Below are positions 19,578 to 28,597 of a stretch of 64,000 nucleotides of DNA, one piece after another. The position numbers and the translations under genes are program-made. The stretch lies in assembly GCF_017873185.1 (NCBI RefSeq), contig NZ_JAGGJX010000005.1:120288-184287 (forward strand). Reading direction: 5' to 3'. Position 1 is the first letter of the stretch, and the number at the start of each line of letters is the position of its first letter. This DNA is from Metaclostridioides mangenotii. Lineage in GTDB: Bacteria; Bacillota; Clostridia; Peptostreptococcales; Peptostreptococcaceae. The notes beneath the pieces were generated by a model that ran no database searches, was not told the DNA's origin, and was given only the letters and a program-made list of their open reading frames with translations.

Positions 19578-20504
19578 TTATTTTAGTTTCATAAATTTAA
19601 GTACATAATTGCCAGATTTGCAATTAATTTCGATATTCATTGCATTGTCTGTTAATGTCTTAGAAACTACATACATTTGATTTAATATTGGATCCGATAC
19701 CGATTCTTCTTCTTTAAGATTAATTATATATCTTGGATCTACATTTTTATCAAATACGTTTTTAGCTACTTTGTAATTTCTTAGCTTGTACAGATATTCA
19801 GACATTGAATTAACAAAAGCTAAATTATCTATACTATCACAGCTGATTTCTTCACCTAAAAGTGATAGTATAGATTTTTTTATACTTGCAAGCCCTTGAT
19901 CTTCAACAACTCTATCTTCCACATATACATCGTGTAGTACATTTAATAAGCCTTTTAAAATATCATCGTCATAATCGTATGTTTTTAAATCTATATATTC
20001 ATCAATAGTTTGTATCGCTTTTATCCTAGCCATCTGAAACTTTACTATATCTTTTTTCTCAAGTTCTAAATTAAGTCCTATAATATATTCCTTTGTTTTC
20101 TGTAATAAATCTTTATACTCAATGCTCTTGTCATCTATTATCAAATGGATTAACGAATTGTACATCACTGAAGACAATAAGTAATCAAAAAACTTTTCCT
20201 CTATCTTAAAATAGTTTACATATTTTGTTATCAAATCTATAACTTGTTCTTCACTCTTTTTAATATTTGTATTTGCAAGTATCAAAGGAATTAAAATATT
20301 TAAAATATTGCTTTTTAAACATTTGTCTCCGTAGTATCTGTAGTAAATTAGCTCACCTTTTAAACGGCTTTGATCAACGTATACATACCTTTGTGTCTTG
20401 TCATCTACTAGCGATTTTGTGTTAATTATGATTATATCTTTAATAATCTTATCATCTATATCAAAAGAATTTATGTACGCATTTTTTATTAATACTTCCT
20501 TCAT
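19578..20504 (-). CDS. Hypothetical protein, unknown family
   Basis: 308 residues. The start is MKEVLIKNAY because AAGGAAGG lies 8 bases upstream. Rich in Lys, Asp and Ile, mostly helical, with no signal peptide or membrane segment. A beta-rich N-terminus (YINSFDIDDKIIKDIIIINTKS, RYVYVDQSR) precedes a long helical region. I recognise no motif. It sits downstream of a promoter plus a terminator-like hairpin (20581-20692), so its expression may be attenuated. Confidence 0.65.
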   Translation of the reverse strand: MKEVLIKNAYINSFDIDDKIIKDIIIINTKSLVDDKTQRYVYVDQSRLKGELIYYRYYGDKCLKSNILNILIPLILANTNIKKSEEQVIDLITKYVNYFKIEEKFFDYLLSSVMYNSLIHLIIDDKSIEYKDLLQKTKEYIIGLNLELEKKDIVKFQMARIKAIQTIDEYIDLKTYDYDDDILKGLLNVLHDVYVEDRVVEDQGLASIKKSILSLLGEEISCDSIDNLAFVNSMSEYLYKLRNYKVAKNVFDKNVDPRYIINLKEEESVSDPILNQMYVVSKTLTDNAMNIEINCKSGNYVLKFMKLK

Positions 20505-20580
20505 AAATTTCGCCTTCCTTATCAATATCATATAATCAATTTTTAAGTATTTCTTCACACTCTGTAAATTTATATTTTCA

Positions 20581-20656
20581 AAAAAAAGAGACAGCTATTG
20601 AGCTGTCATTATATAGGGGGATAGTAGTGTACAAAATTCATGTAATCTACTATCTA
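20581..20656 (-). ncRNA. Predicted short RNA or attenuated leader
   Basis: A good minus-strand promoter, TTTACA (20687-20692), 18-base spacer, TATAAT (20663-20668), should start RNA near 20656. The transcript opens with an 8-bp hairpin (GATAGTAG / CTACTATC, 20620-20654) and ends with a strong terminator (GACAGCT-CAAT-AGCTGTC, 20590-20607) plus a U-run, about 75 nt in all. It may be a standalone small RNA or a premature-termination leader of the gene starting at 20504. The terminator also closes argS. Confidence 0.5.
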
Positions 20657-20793
20657 TCTCTTATTATACGACACCATTTTTTTATATGTAAAGTATCATT
20701 TTTCGACATCCCCATATTATGCAGTTGTATCCCTATTAATTTCAACGATTCTAAATTTATTTTTAACATTACTTTACAATTAGTTTTTGAGTT

Positions 20794-22494
20794 TTACATT
20801 CTCTCTGGGGCCTTCATTCCAAGTAAGGCAAGAGCATTCTCTATAGTTTGTCTAGTAGCTTCTACTAATGCAATTCTTGCTTTTTTAAGTTCTACATCAT
20901 CCACTAATATTGGGTTATCATGGTAGAATTTGTTAAATGATTGTGCTAAGTCTAAAACAAATCTCGTCACAATATGAGGCTCGTTCTTTCTAAGAGCAGA
21001 TAGTATATTTTTATTAAATGATTCTATTTGCTTTAATACTTCAGAACTTCCTTCATCAACTAATAAATCAAAATTTATATCTGCTGAAACTGGCTCACCG
21101 TATTTTCTAATAACTGAACAACATCTTGCATGAGTGTACTGAACATAAGGCCCTGTTTCTCCTTCAAAGCTAAGTGTTCTTTCCCATGAGAATGTATAGT
21201 CTTTTATTCTACTATTTGATAATTCTTGGAATATTACCGCTCCAACTCCAACTTGCTTAGATATCTCATCTACATTCTTAGCATCTGAATTTTTAGCAAG
21301 TATTATATCTTTAGTTTTATCTACAGCTTGGTTTAGAGCATCCTCTAAGAATACTACTCTACCTTTTCTAGTAGACATTGTTCCTTCTTCAAGCGAAACC
21401 ATACCAAATTGTACGTGATCTAGATCTTTTGCCCATTCGTATCCCATAAGTTCTAATATTTTAAAGCATTGTTGGAAGTGAAGTGCTTGTTGTGATCCAA
21501 CAACGTATATACATTTGTCAAAATTGTAAGTTTCTTTTCTATATATTGCAGCAGCTAAGTCTCTAGTCATATATAGAGTTGAACCATCGTTTTTAGTAAT
21601 TAGAGCTGTAGGTATATTGTAAGGCTCTAGATCTACTATTTTTGCCCCTTTTGAATCTTCAAGTAAGTTCTTTTCATTAAGAGTTTTTATAACGCCGTCC
21701 ATTTTATCAGAGTAGAAACTCTCTCCAGCAAGTGAATCGAATTGAATATCTAATAAATCGTATACTCTATCGAACTCTTTTAAACTTTCATCTCTAAACC
21801 ATTGCCATAACTCTTTAGCTTCTTCATCCCCATTTTCTAACTTAGTAAACCACTCTCTAGATTCATCTTCTAACTCTGGGTGATTTTCTGCTTCTTCATG
21901 GAACTGAACATAAAGTTTTAATAGCTCTGGTATTGGATTCTCTTCAACCACTTTTTTGTCACCCCATTTTTTAAAGGCGACAATTAACTTACCAAATTGA
22001 GTTCCATAGTCCCCAAGATGGTTTATTCTTATAGTTTTATATCCTTGTGATTCGTATAATTTGTATATAGCATTACCTATAACTGTTGTTCTAATATGAC
22101 CTATATGGAAAGGTTTCGCAATATTAGGTGAAGAGTACTCAACTATTACAGTCTCATCCTTTCCTAAATTACTTCTTCCATAGTCTTTTTTCTCGCTAAG
22201 AACTTTATTTATAACTGTCTCAGCAAGTTGAGTTTTGTTTACAAAAAAGTTTACATATCCACCAAGGTTTATAACCTTCGCTACTGCCTCTGTAAGCTCT
22301 ATTTCTTTTGCTAAATCCTCAGCTATCATATTTGGTGCTTTTCTAAATATCTTTGCCAATTTAAAACATGGAAATGCGTAGTCTCCCATATCTTTATTTG
22401 GGGGAACTTCTATCAATTCCTTAATTTCTTCTAGTGATAAATCTTCAATTTTAGCCTTAAGACATTCTGCAACAGCTAATTTAAAATCCTGCAT
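20794..22494 (-). CDS. argS: Arginyl-tRNA synthetase
   Basis: 566 residues, class I synthetase. The HIGH-type motif is PFHIGHIRTT (about 135), and the KMSKS equivalent is MSTRKGRVV (about 370). The N-terminal Add-1 domain covers about 1-90, and the C-terminal DALR anticodon domain ends in ALALLGMKAPERM. It attaches arginine to tRNA-Arg. ATG after GAGAGGAG. No T-box precedes it, unlike pheS and thrS here. The frame is intact and appears to be a single-gene unit. Confidence 0.96.
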   Translation of the reverse strand: MQDFKLAVAECLKAKIEDLSLEEIKELIEVPPNKDMGDYAFPCFKLAKIFRKAPNMIAEDLAKEIELTEAVAKVINLGGYVNFFVNKTQLAETVINKVLSEKKDYGRSNLGKDETVIVEYSSPNIAKPFHIGHIRTTVIGNAIYKLYESQGYKTIRINHLGDYGTQFGKLIVAFKKWGDKKVVEENPIPELLKLYVQFHEEAENHPELEDESREWFTKLENGDEEAKELWQWFRDESLKEFDRVYDLLDIQFDSLAGESFYSDKMDGVIKTLNEKNLLEDSKGAKIVDLEPYNIPTALITKNDGSTLYMTRDLAAAIYRKETYNFDKCIYVVGSQQALHFQQCFKILELMGYEWAKDLDHVQFGMVSLEEGTMSTRKGRVVFLEDALNQAVDKTKDIILAKNSDAKNVDEISKQVGVGAVIFQELSNSRIKDYTFSWERTLSFEGETGPYVQYTHARCCSVIRKYGEPVSADINFDLLVDEGSSEVLKQIESFNKNILSALRKNEPHIVTRFVLDLAQSFNKFYHDNPILVDDVELKKARIALVEATRQTIENALALLGMKAPERM

Positions 22495-22650
22495 CTTTTT
22501 GCTCCTCTCGCAATCTTATCTATACTTTATAATATTTATAATTTAATTCTGTTTGATTAAATACATTTTATTTATAACATAAATCTCCACCTATAACATG
22601 TTAAAGCAAATTAATTCTTTTTTCAAGTATTTCCGTATTTGATTATTGTA

Positions 22651-23094
22651 TTAAATATCTTTTTCACTTATAACAGATATTCCATTTTTCCTAAGTATTG
22701 ATGCTGTCACGCCTTGCCCTTCTATTTTTACTCCAGAAAATGTACCATCATATACAAAACTAGATCCACATGACGGGCTTCCCTCTTTTAAAACAGCTTC
22801 TTTACATTTATATAAATTTGCTATTTTAAGAGTTTCTTCTGCTCCTTTTACAAAACAAGACGTAACATCTCTGTCTCTATTGCTTAAAACTTTACCCTCT
22901 CCCATTAAAACTGATTCTCCACCTTTGCCTACTATCTCAGATGGGTCTCTTGGAGTTGTAAGTCCTCCCAGTTGTTCCGGGCAAGCTATTATATACTCTT
23001 TTTCTTTTAAATACGCTTTTAACTTTTCGTTGCTATTATTATCTCCATTGTATTTACAATTTATTCCAAGTAAACATGCTGATACTAATATCAT
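22651..23094 (-). CDS. DUF523 family protein
   Basis: 147 residues matching DUF523: starts MILVSACLLGINCKYNG, then CPEQLGGLTTPRDPSEIVG and KEGSPSCGSSFVYDGTF. The conserved cysteines (about 7, 13, 39, 108) suggest a metal or cluster site. Biochemical role unknown. It has its own GGAGG site 9 bases before ATG and lies 26 bases downstream of mutS2, so likely in the same transcript. Confidence 0.88.
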   Translation of the reverse strand: MILVSACLLGINCKYNGDNNSNEKLKAYLKEKEYIIACPEQLGGLTTPRDPSEIVGKGGESVLMGEGKVLSNRDRDVTSCFVKGAEETLKIANLYKCKEAVLKEGSPSCGSSFVYDGTFSGVKIEGQGVTASILRKNGISVISEKDI

Positions 23095-23120
23095 TATTTT
23101 TCCTCCATATTTACCAATTA

Positions 23121-25499
23121 TTATTTAAAGATTACTATAGTTACACCTATACCACCTTCACCGTACTCACCAGGTCTTTGAGACTTCACATGTTTATTTT
23201 GTCTAAGGATATCCTGAAGCCCTTTTTTAAGTACTCCTGTACCGACACCATGTATTATAGTTGCTTTTTCGATACCTGATACGTATGCGTCATCTAAATA
23301 CTTCTCAACGGCCATTATAGCCTCTTCAAGGTTCATACCTCTAAGATCGACCTCGTTCTTCACTCTTCCTGATTTTGACTTGATTATATTTCTAGTAGAT
23401 TTTGTAACTACTGAATTAGTGCTCTTCTCAACTTTTTTAAGAGATTTAAAAGGTAAAGACATCTTCATTATACCTATTTGAACAACAGCCTCTTTTTTAT
23501 TTTTATCTACTGATACCACTGTTCCCTCTTGATTTAATGTTATAACCTTAACTTCTTCTCCTGGTTTTAGATCCTTTATCTCTTTATTGGATAGCTTTGG
23601 AACAATCATACTCTTTACTGAAGGTTGTAAACTTCCCATGGAGCCTGTAAGTTCTTTTTTAAGATCTTCAATTTTTCTATTTTTCTCCTTGGAAGCTCTA
23701 TCGTTTTCTAATCTTCTAAGTTCCTTTACAATTTCATCTACTTCTTCTTTAGCTTGCCTTACTATAGAGAATGCTTCTGATCTAGCTCGTTCCATCATTT
23801 TTTCTCTTTGAGCAGAAAACTTTTCTATTCTTTCATCATAATCGACTTTTAAGTTTTCTATCTCGAGCTTCAATCTCTTAGCTTCCAATCTATCCGATTC
23901 AGCTTGGATTCTATTTTTCTCTACATTTTGAAGTACATCCTCTAACGCTATATTATCAGTGTTTATAAACTCTTTTGCTTTTTCTATTACAAAGTCGCTT
24001 AGTCCCAATTTTTTAGAAATTTCAAAGGCATTTGACTTCCCTGGTATACCAATAAGAAGTTTATATGTTGGGCTTAGCGATTCTAAGTCAAATTCAACTG
24101 CCGCATTTTCTACTCTGTCTTTAGTAAGAGCGTAGTTTTTAAGTTCACTGTAATGAGTTGTCGCTATACATTTTGCTCCCATTGCATTTACAAATTCAAG
24201 TATAGAAATTGCAAGAGCTGCACCTTCAACTGGATCGGTTCCTGCGCCTAACTCATCAAATATAACTAGAGAATCCGATGTAATTTGGTCTAGTATATCT
24301 ACTATATTTGTCATATGAGATGAAAATGTAGAAAGACTCTGCTCTATACTCTGCTCATCGCCAATATCTGCAAATATATTATCATAAACACACATGCTAC
24401 TTCCAAAATTAGCAGGTATATGAAGTCCGCTCTGTGTCATCAGTGCAAATAGTCCCACTGTCTTTATTGTGACAGTTTTACCGCCGGTATTCGGGCCTGT
24501 GATTACAAGAGTATCAAATTCGTCCCCTAAGTACACAGTATTAGAAACTACATTATCAGAATTTATAAGTGGATGCCTTCCACTTTTTATATTTAAGTAC
24601 TTTTCTTTATTAATTTGTGGTTCAATTCCTCTCATTTGAATTGAAAGCTTACCTTTTGCAAATATAAAATCAAGTTTTCCTAAAATCTCTTGATTGGAAA
24701 TTAGCTCCTCACTTATCTCACCGACATCATTTGAAAGTTCTGCTAAGATCCTCTCTATCTCTTCTTTCTCTTTAAGCTTAAGCTGTCTTAGCTCATTGTT
24801 CATATCTACAATACTCATAGGTTCAATAAACAAAGTCGCACCAGAAGATGACTGGTCGTGTATTATACCAGCCACTTGAGATCTGTACTCAGCTTTAACT
24901 GGAACAACAAATCTATCATCTCTAATAGATACTATTGCGTCTTGTAAATACTTTTGATATGTCGACGAAGTTATTATGGAATTTAATTTCGACCTTATAG
25001 ATTGATTCTTTTGAAGAATCTTTCTTCTAATATCTCTTAAAGTTGTCGATGCGTTATCTGATATTTCAATTTCACTAATTATAGAATTAAATATTTTATC
25101 TTCGACTTCTCTAAACGCATAAAGCGAATCAGACATTCCTTGAATTATAGGAAATTTAAAATCTTCCTCTTCTGAACTCGATAAACTCCTTTTTACATTT
25201 CTAGCCGCTTGTAAGTTCTTGGCTATATTTAATAAACTGCCAGCATCCAAAGCTCCTCCAATATTTGCTCTTTTGACTTTATCTTCTATATCGTCAATAC
25301 CACTTAATCCAACAGCTCCTCTTTTAATAAGAATTGATTGTGCTTCGCTAGTTTCTTCTAACATATATTTAACTTCTTCTGTTTTTGAACTCGGAATTAA
25401 TTTTTCTATATATTTTAAACCTAGAGAAGAGGAAGCTTTCTGCTTAAGCAAATCTATTATTTTGTTAAATTCTAGGACTTTCATTGATCGTTTGTTCAT
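23121..25499 (-). CDS. mutS2: MutS2 endonuclease/ATPase with Smr domain
   Basis: 792 residues, standard length. The central ATPase has GPNTGGKT (about 335), DIGDEQSIEQSLSTFSSHM and the Walker B DELGAGTDP. A long coiled coil covers about 515-620, and the C-terminal Smr nuclease domain has VDLRGMNLEEA and IIHGVGTGVL (about 715-770). MutS2 limits homologous recombination and resolves collided ribosomes in Bacillus. Heads a likely operon with the DUF523 gene. Confidence 0.96.
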   Translation of the reverse strand: MNKRSMKVLEFNKIIDLLKQKASSSLGLKYIEKLIPSSKTEEVKYMLEETSEAQSILIKRGAVGLSGIDDIEDKVKRANIGGALDAGSLLNIAKNLQAARNVKRSLSSSEEEDFKFPIIQGMSDSLYAFREVEDKIFNSIISEIEISDNASTTLRDIRRKILQKNQSIRSKLNSIITSSTYQKYLQDAIVSIRDDRFVVPVKAEYRSQVAGIIHDQSSSGATLFIEPMSIVDMNNELRQLKLKEKEEIERILAELSNDVGEISEELISNQEILGKLDFIFAKGKLSIQMRGIEPQINKEKYLNIKSGRHPLINSDNVVSNTVYLGDEFDTLVITGPNTGGKTVTIKTVGLFALMTQSGLHIPANFGSSMCVYDNIFADIGDEQSIEQSLSTFSSHMTNIVDILDQITSDSLVIFDELGAGTDPVEGAALAISILEFVNAMGAKCIATTHYSELKNYALTKDRVENAAVEFDLESLSPTYKLLIGIPGKSNAFEISKKLGLSDFVIEKAKEFINTDNIALEDVLQNVEKNRIQAESDRLEAKRLKLEIENLKVDYDERIEKFSAQREKMMERARSEAFSIVRQAKEEVDEIVKELRRLENDRASKEKNRKIEDLKKELTGSMGSLQPSVKSMIVPKLSNKEIKDLKPGEEVKVITLNQEGTVVSVDKNKKEAVVQIGIMKMSLPFKSLKKVEKSTNSVVTKSTRNIIKSKSGRVKNEVDLRGMNLEEAIMAVEKYLDDAYVSGIEKATIIHGVGTGVLKKGLQDILRQNKHVKSQRPGEYGEGGIGVTIVIFK

Positions 25500-25646
25500 A
25501 ATATCTCACCATCCTCATTCTTTTTTAATTTTACATTTATTTTTTTAACAAACTTCTATTTGGGTATACTTATAATATACATTTTGTATTATACTATTTA
25601 TATAGCTATTTTTATACTATAAATTAAATTAAAGGAGATGTATTTT

Positions 25647-27092
25647 ATGTCAAGTATACTAAATGGTCTAAAGCCTCAAAACGTTCTTAAGAACTTTGAA
25701 GCAATTTCACAAATTCCAAGAGGATCTGGAAACGAGAAACAAGTAAGTGATTACTTAGTTAAATTCGGTAAAGATCTTGGTCTTGAAACTGTACAAGATG
25801 AAGCTTTAAACGTAGTAATAAGAAAACCAGCTACAAAAGGTTATGAAAACGCACCTGGTGTAGTACTTCAAGGTCATATGGATATGGTTTGTGAAAAGGA
25901 AAAAGATGTTGAGCATGATTTCGAGAAAGACCCTATTAAATTAAGATTAGATGGGGACATGCTTTATGCAACTGGGACAACTCTTGGTGCAGACAACGGT
26001 ATTGCTGTTGCTATGGCTCTGGCTATTTTAGAAGACGACAATGTTGAGCATCCAGCGCTAGAAGTATTAGTAACAACTAATGAAGAAACAGGTATGGATG
26101 GTGCTGCTGCTTTAGACCCAAGTTTAATAAAAGGTAAATACATTATAAATATAGACTCTGAAGAAGAAGGATATATCCTTGTAAGCTGTGCTGGTGGTAA
26201 AACTTCTGTAGTTACTCTACCAGTTGAATACACTAAAGCTTGCCCTGACAAAAAAGGTTTAGAAGTGGAAGTAAGTGGATTACTTGGTGGTCACTCTGGT
26301 ATGGATATAGTTTTACAAAAAGCTAATGCTAACAAATTAGTTGGTAGACTATTAAATCTTTTAACTGTAGACTTCGATCTTGCAACTATTCAAGGTGGAA
26401 CTAAACACAACGCTATTCCTCGTGAATCTAGCTGTATAATATTAGTTGACGCTAAAGATGTAGATGAAGCTAAAAAACAAATCGGTGATTTAGAAGCTAC
26501 ATTCAGAAATGAATACAGCACTGCTGATCCAGGTTTAGTAATAAAAGTTAAAGACGCTTCTGCTGAAGAAGTTATGACTGCTGAGAGCAAAGCTAAGATA
26601 ATTCAAATGGCTTGCTTAATTCCTCATGGAGTTCAATCTGTGAGCATGGAGATAAAAGGTCTAGTAGAAAGTTCAACAAACTTTGCTATTATAGATAACC
26701 AACATGATACTATAAGCTTTATGAGTGCTATAAGAAGTTCTGTAATTTCTCTAAGAGAAGAAATAGCTGAGAGAGTTCAACTTCTCGCTGATGTACTTGG
26801 TGGAACAAATGTTATAAACGGTGTTTACCCAGCTTGGGAACACAGAAAAGGTTCTGCTCTAGAAAAAATAGGTTCTGATGTTTATAAAGATTTAACAGGA
26901 AAAGAACCAATAATAACTGCTCTACATGCAGGCCTTGAGTGCGGATTACTACTTGATAAACTTCCAAATGCTGAAGCTATATCAATAGGACCAGATATGT
27001 TTGATGTTCATACACCAAATGAGCATATAAGCTTACCTTCTGTTGCTAACATATGGGAATACTTATTAGCTTTACTAAAAGCTATAAAATAA
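25647..27092 (+). CDS. pepD: Aminoacyl-histidine dipeptidase (M20 family)
   Basis: 481 residues. AAAGGAG is 9 bases before the ATG of MSSILNGLKPQ; an ATG touching that site is rejected. Metal-site motifs: VLQGHMDMV (His, Asp), TTLGADNGIAVA (bridging Asp), TTNEETGMDGA (Glu pair), and GLECGLL near the C-terminus. It is a cytosolic zinc dipeptidase (carnosinase-like) cleaving Xaa-His and other dipeptides. It stands alone on the plus strand with its own terminator, which suits peptide use by an amino-acid fermenter. Confidence 0.93.
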   Translation: MSSILNGLKPQNVLKNFEAISQIPRGSGNEKQVSDYLVKFGKDLGLETVQDEALNVVIRKPATKGYENAPGVVLQGHMDMVCEKEKDVEHDFEKDPIKLRLDGDMLYATGTTLGADNGIAVAMALAILEDDNVEHPALEVLVTTNEETGMDGAAALDPSLIKGKYIINIDSEEEGYILVSCAGGKTSVVTLPVEYTKACPDKKGLEVEVSGLLGGHSGMDIVLQKANANKLVGRLLNLLTVDFDLATIQGGTKHNAIPRESSCIILVDAKDVDEAKKQIGDLEATFRNEYSTADPGLVIKVKDASAEEVMTAESKAKIIQMACLIPHGVQSVSMEIKGLVESSTNFAIIDNQHDTISFMSAIRSSVISLREEIAERVQLLADVLGGTNVINGVYPAWEHRKGSALEKIGSDVYKDLTGKEPIITALHAGLECGLLLDKLPNAEAISIGPDMFDVHTPNEHISLPSVANIWEYLLALLKAIK

Positions 27093-27101
27093 TAAATATA
27101 A

Positions 27102-27132
27102 AAAAACAGTTCATATTTTATGAGCTGTTTTT
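27102..27132 (+). terminator. Terminator of pepD
   Basis: AAAAAACAG-TCAT / ATGA-CTGTTTTTT stem with a U-run, directly after the pepD stop. Confidence 0.8.
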
Positions 27133-27212
27133 TATTTTATCAATTACGCATTCATATTATTCTGTAAAAATATAATTAAATTTTATCTTTAAAAGAATTT
27201 ATAAATGTAAAA

Positions 27213-27251
27213 AAAGAACCTGCTTTTTTATAAAAATCCTGCAGGTTCTTT
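27213..27251 (-). terminator. Terminator of the prenyl synthase/EET operon
   Basis: AAAGAACCTGC / GCAGGTTCTTT stem on the minus strand followed by TTTTTT, immediately after the prenyl synthase stop at 27256. Confidence 0.82.
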
Positions 27252-27255
27252 CATA

Positions 27256-28224
27256 TTAATACGTCCTTATTAGAAGCTTTTCAACGACTTCTAATAGTAT
27301 CTGTTTATATTCATTTTCGGGAAGCTTATTAATGTCTTTAAATGCCTTTTTAGTATATTTCTCTGATATCTTAATAGCATCTTTTATACCGTGATTGTTT
27401 TTAACAGCTTCTACAATTTCTTTTATTTCTTCATCTGTGTATTCATCGTCTTTTAGTAGACTTTCAAATTTTTCTGGATTATTTTTTATTGCCAATAGTA
27501 AAGGAAGTGTGTAAAGCCCCTCCTTTAAATCATTTCCTGCATTTTTTCCAAGTTGTTTATCAGTAGCAGTATAGTCAAGAATATCGTCTATAATTTGAAA
27601 CGCCATCCCAATATTATGACCAATATTCCAAAATAGTCTACATGTTTTTTTATTACATGCACTCTCTGCTGCTCCTATATAAAAGCTCAAAGAAAACAGC
27701 TCTGCGGTCTTACCTGATATTATTCTAAAGTACTCTTTTATAGATAAATCTCTATTAAATACTGAATTTAATTGATTGATCTCACCTAAACATATTTTAG
27801 ACATAACCTTTGTGTCTACATCTATACCCCTCTCGATAGATGATGTAGTTGCAAGTAATCTAAAACAAATACAGAACAAATAATCCCCTATATAAACAGC
27901 GTAGTTTTTACCGTACTTCGATTGAACTGTCTCTTTACCCCTTCTAAACTCAGCTTCATCTATGATGTCATCGTGTACTAATGTCGCCATGTGAAACATT
28001 TCCATTACAGAAGCTAGTGTTTGAGCTCTCTCTTTATTGTAATCTCCAAATCTCGATGCTATTAGAGTAAAAGCTGGTCTTAGCATTTTACCACCAGAGC
28101 TAGCTAATTCAATAATACTATTTTCAATAATCTTATCATTACACTTTGCATTTTTCTTTATTATATCTGTAATTTCTTCTATCTCTCTGTCTATTATGGG
28201 ATAATCTCTCCAGAATTTACTCAA
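27256..28224 (-). CDS. Polyprenyl diphosphate synthase (HepT/DmkB-like)
   Basis: 322 residues; TTG start after GAGGGA. Two Asp-rich motifs: LVHDDIIDEAEFRRG (about 80-94) and FQIIDDILDY (about 207). GKTAELF and lysine-rich C-terminal helices fit long-chain trans-prenyl transferases. It makes the isoprenoid tail for quinones. Placed last in a run with ndh2 and a UbiA prenyltransferase, it matches DmkB of the Listeria flavin-based EET locus. Chain length cannot be read from sequence with certainty. Confidence 0.88.
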   Translation of the reverse strand: MSKFWRDYPIIDREIEEITDIIKKNAKCNDKIIENSIIELASSGGKMLRPAFTLIASRFGDYNKERAQTLASVMEMFHMATLVHDDIIDEAEFRRGKETVQSKYGKNYAVYIGDYLFCICFRLLATTSSIERGIDVDTKVMSKICLGEINQLNSVFNRDLSIKEYFRIISGKTAELFSLSFYIGAAESACNKKTCRLFWNIGHNIGMAFQIIDDILDYTATDKQLGKNAGNDLKEGLYTLPLLLAIKNNPEKFESLLKDDEYTDEEIKEIVEAVKNNHGIKDAIKISEKYTKKAFKDINKLPENEYKQILLEVVEKLLIRTY

Positions 28225-28371
28225 TTTAATCCCTCACTTTACCTTGCTTCTTTTTGTTTGTCTATAAGTTAAAATTAGGAATACATTTTAATAAACATAT
28301 CCCCATTTTTTTCACTTATACATATCTTACATGTTGTTTTAAATAATGTAAAGTATAACTAGATCTATTTT

Positions 28372-28597
28372 CCGCTATGCTCTTCATATATATGTCTTCT
28401 CTTACCCATCCAGAAGTCAATGAACTTCTGACTGATCCACGGCATTAGATAGTAATCTACGCCAAATGTTTTTCCTGCACCTGACCGCTATGCTCTTCAT
28501 ATATAGGTCTTCTCTTGCCCATCCAGAAGTCACTGAACTTCTGACTGATCCACGGCATCAGATAGTAATCTACGCCAAATGTTTTTCCTGCACCAGA
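28372..28597. repeat. 113-bp direct tandem duplication of the ndh2 3' end
   Basis: Copies 28372-28484 and 28485-28597 are head to tail and differ at about five positions. The copy inside the gene encodes the C-terminal GAGKTFGVDYYLMPW to EEHSG segment. The outer copy repeats it, but because 113 is not a multiple of three it is read out of frame. Confidence 0.92.
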
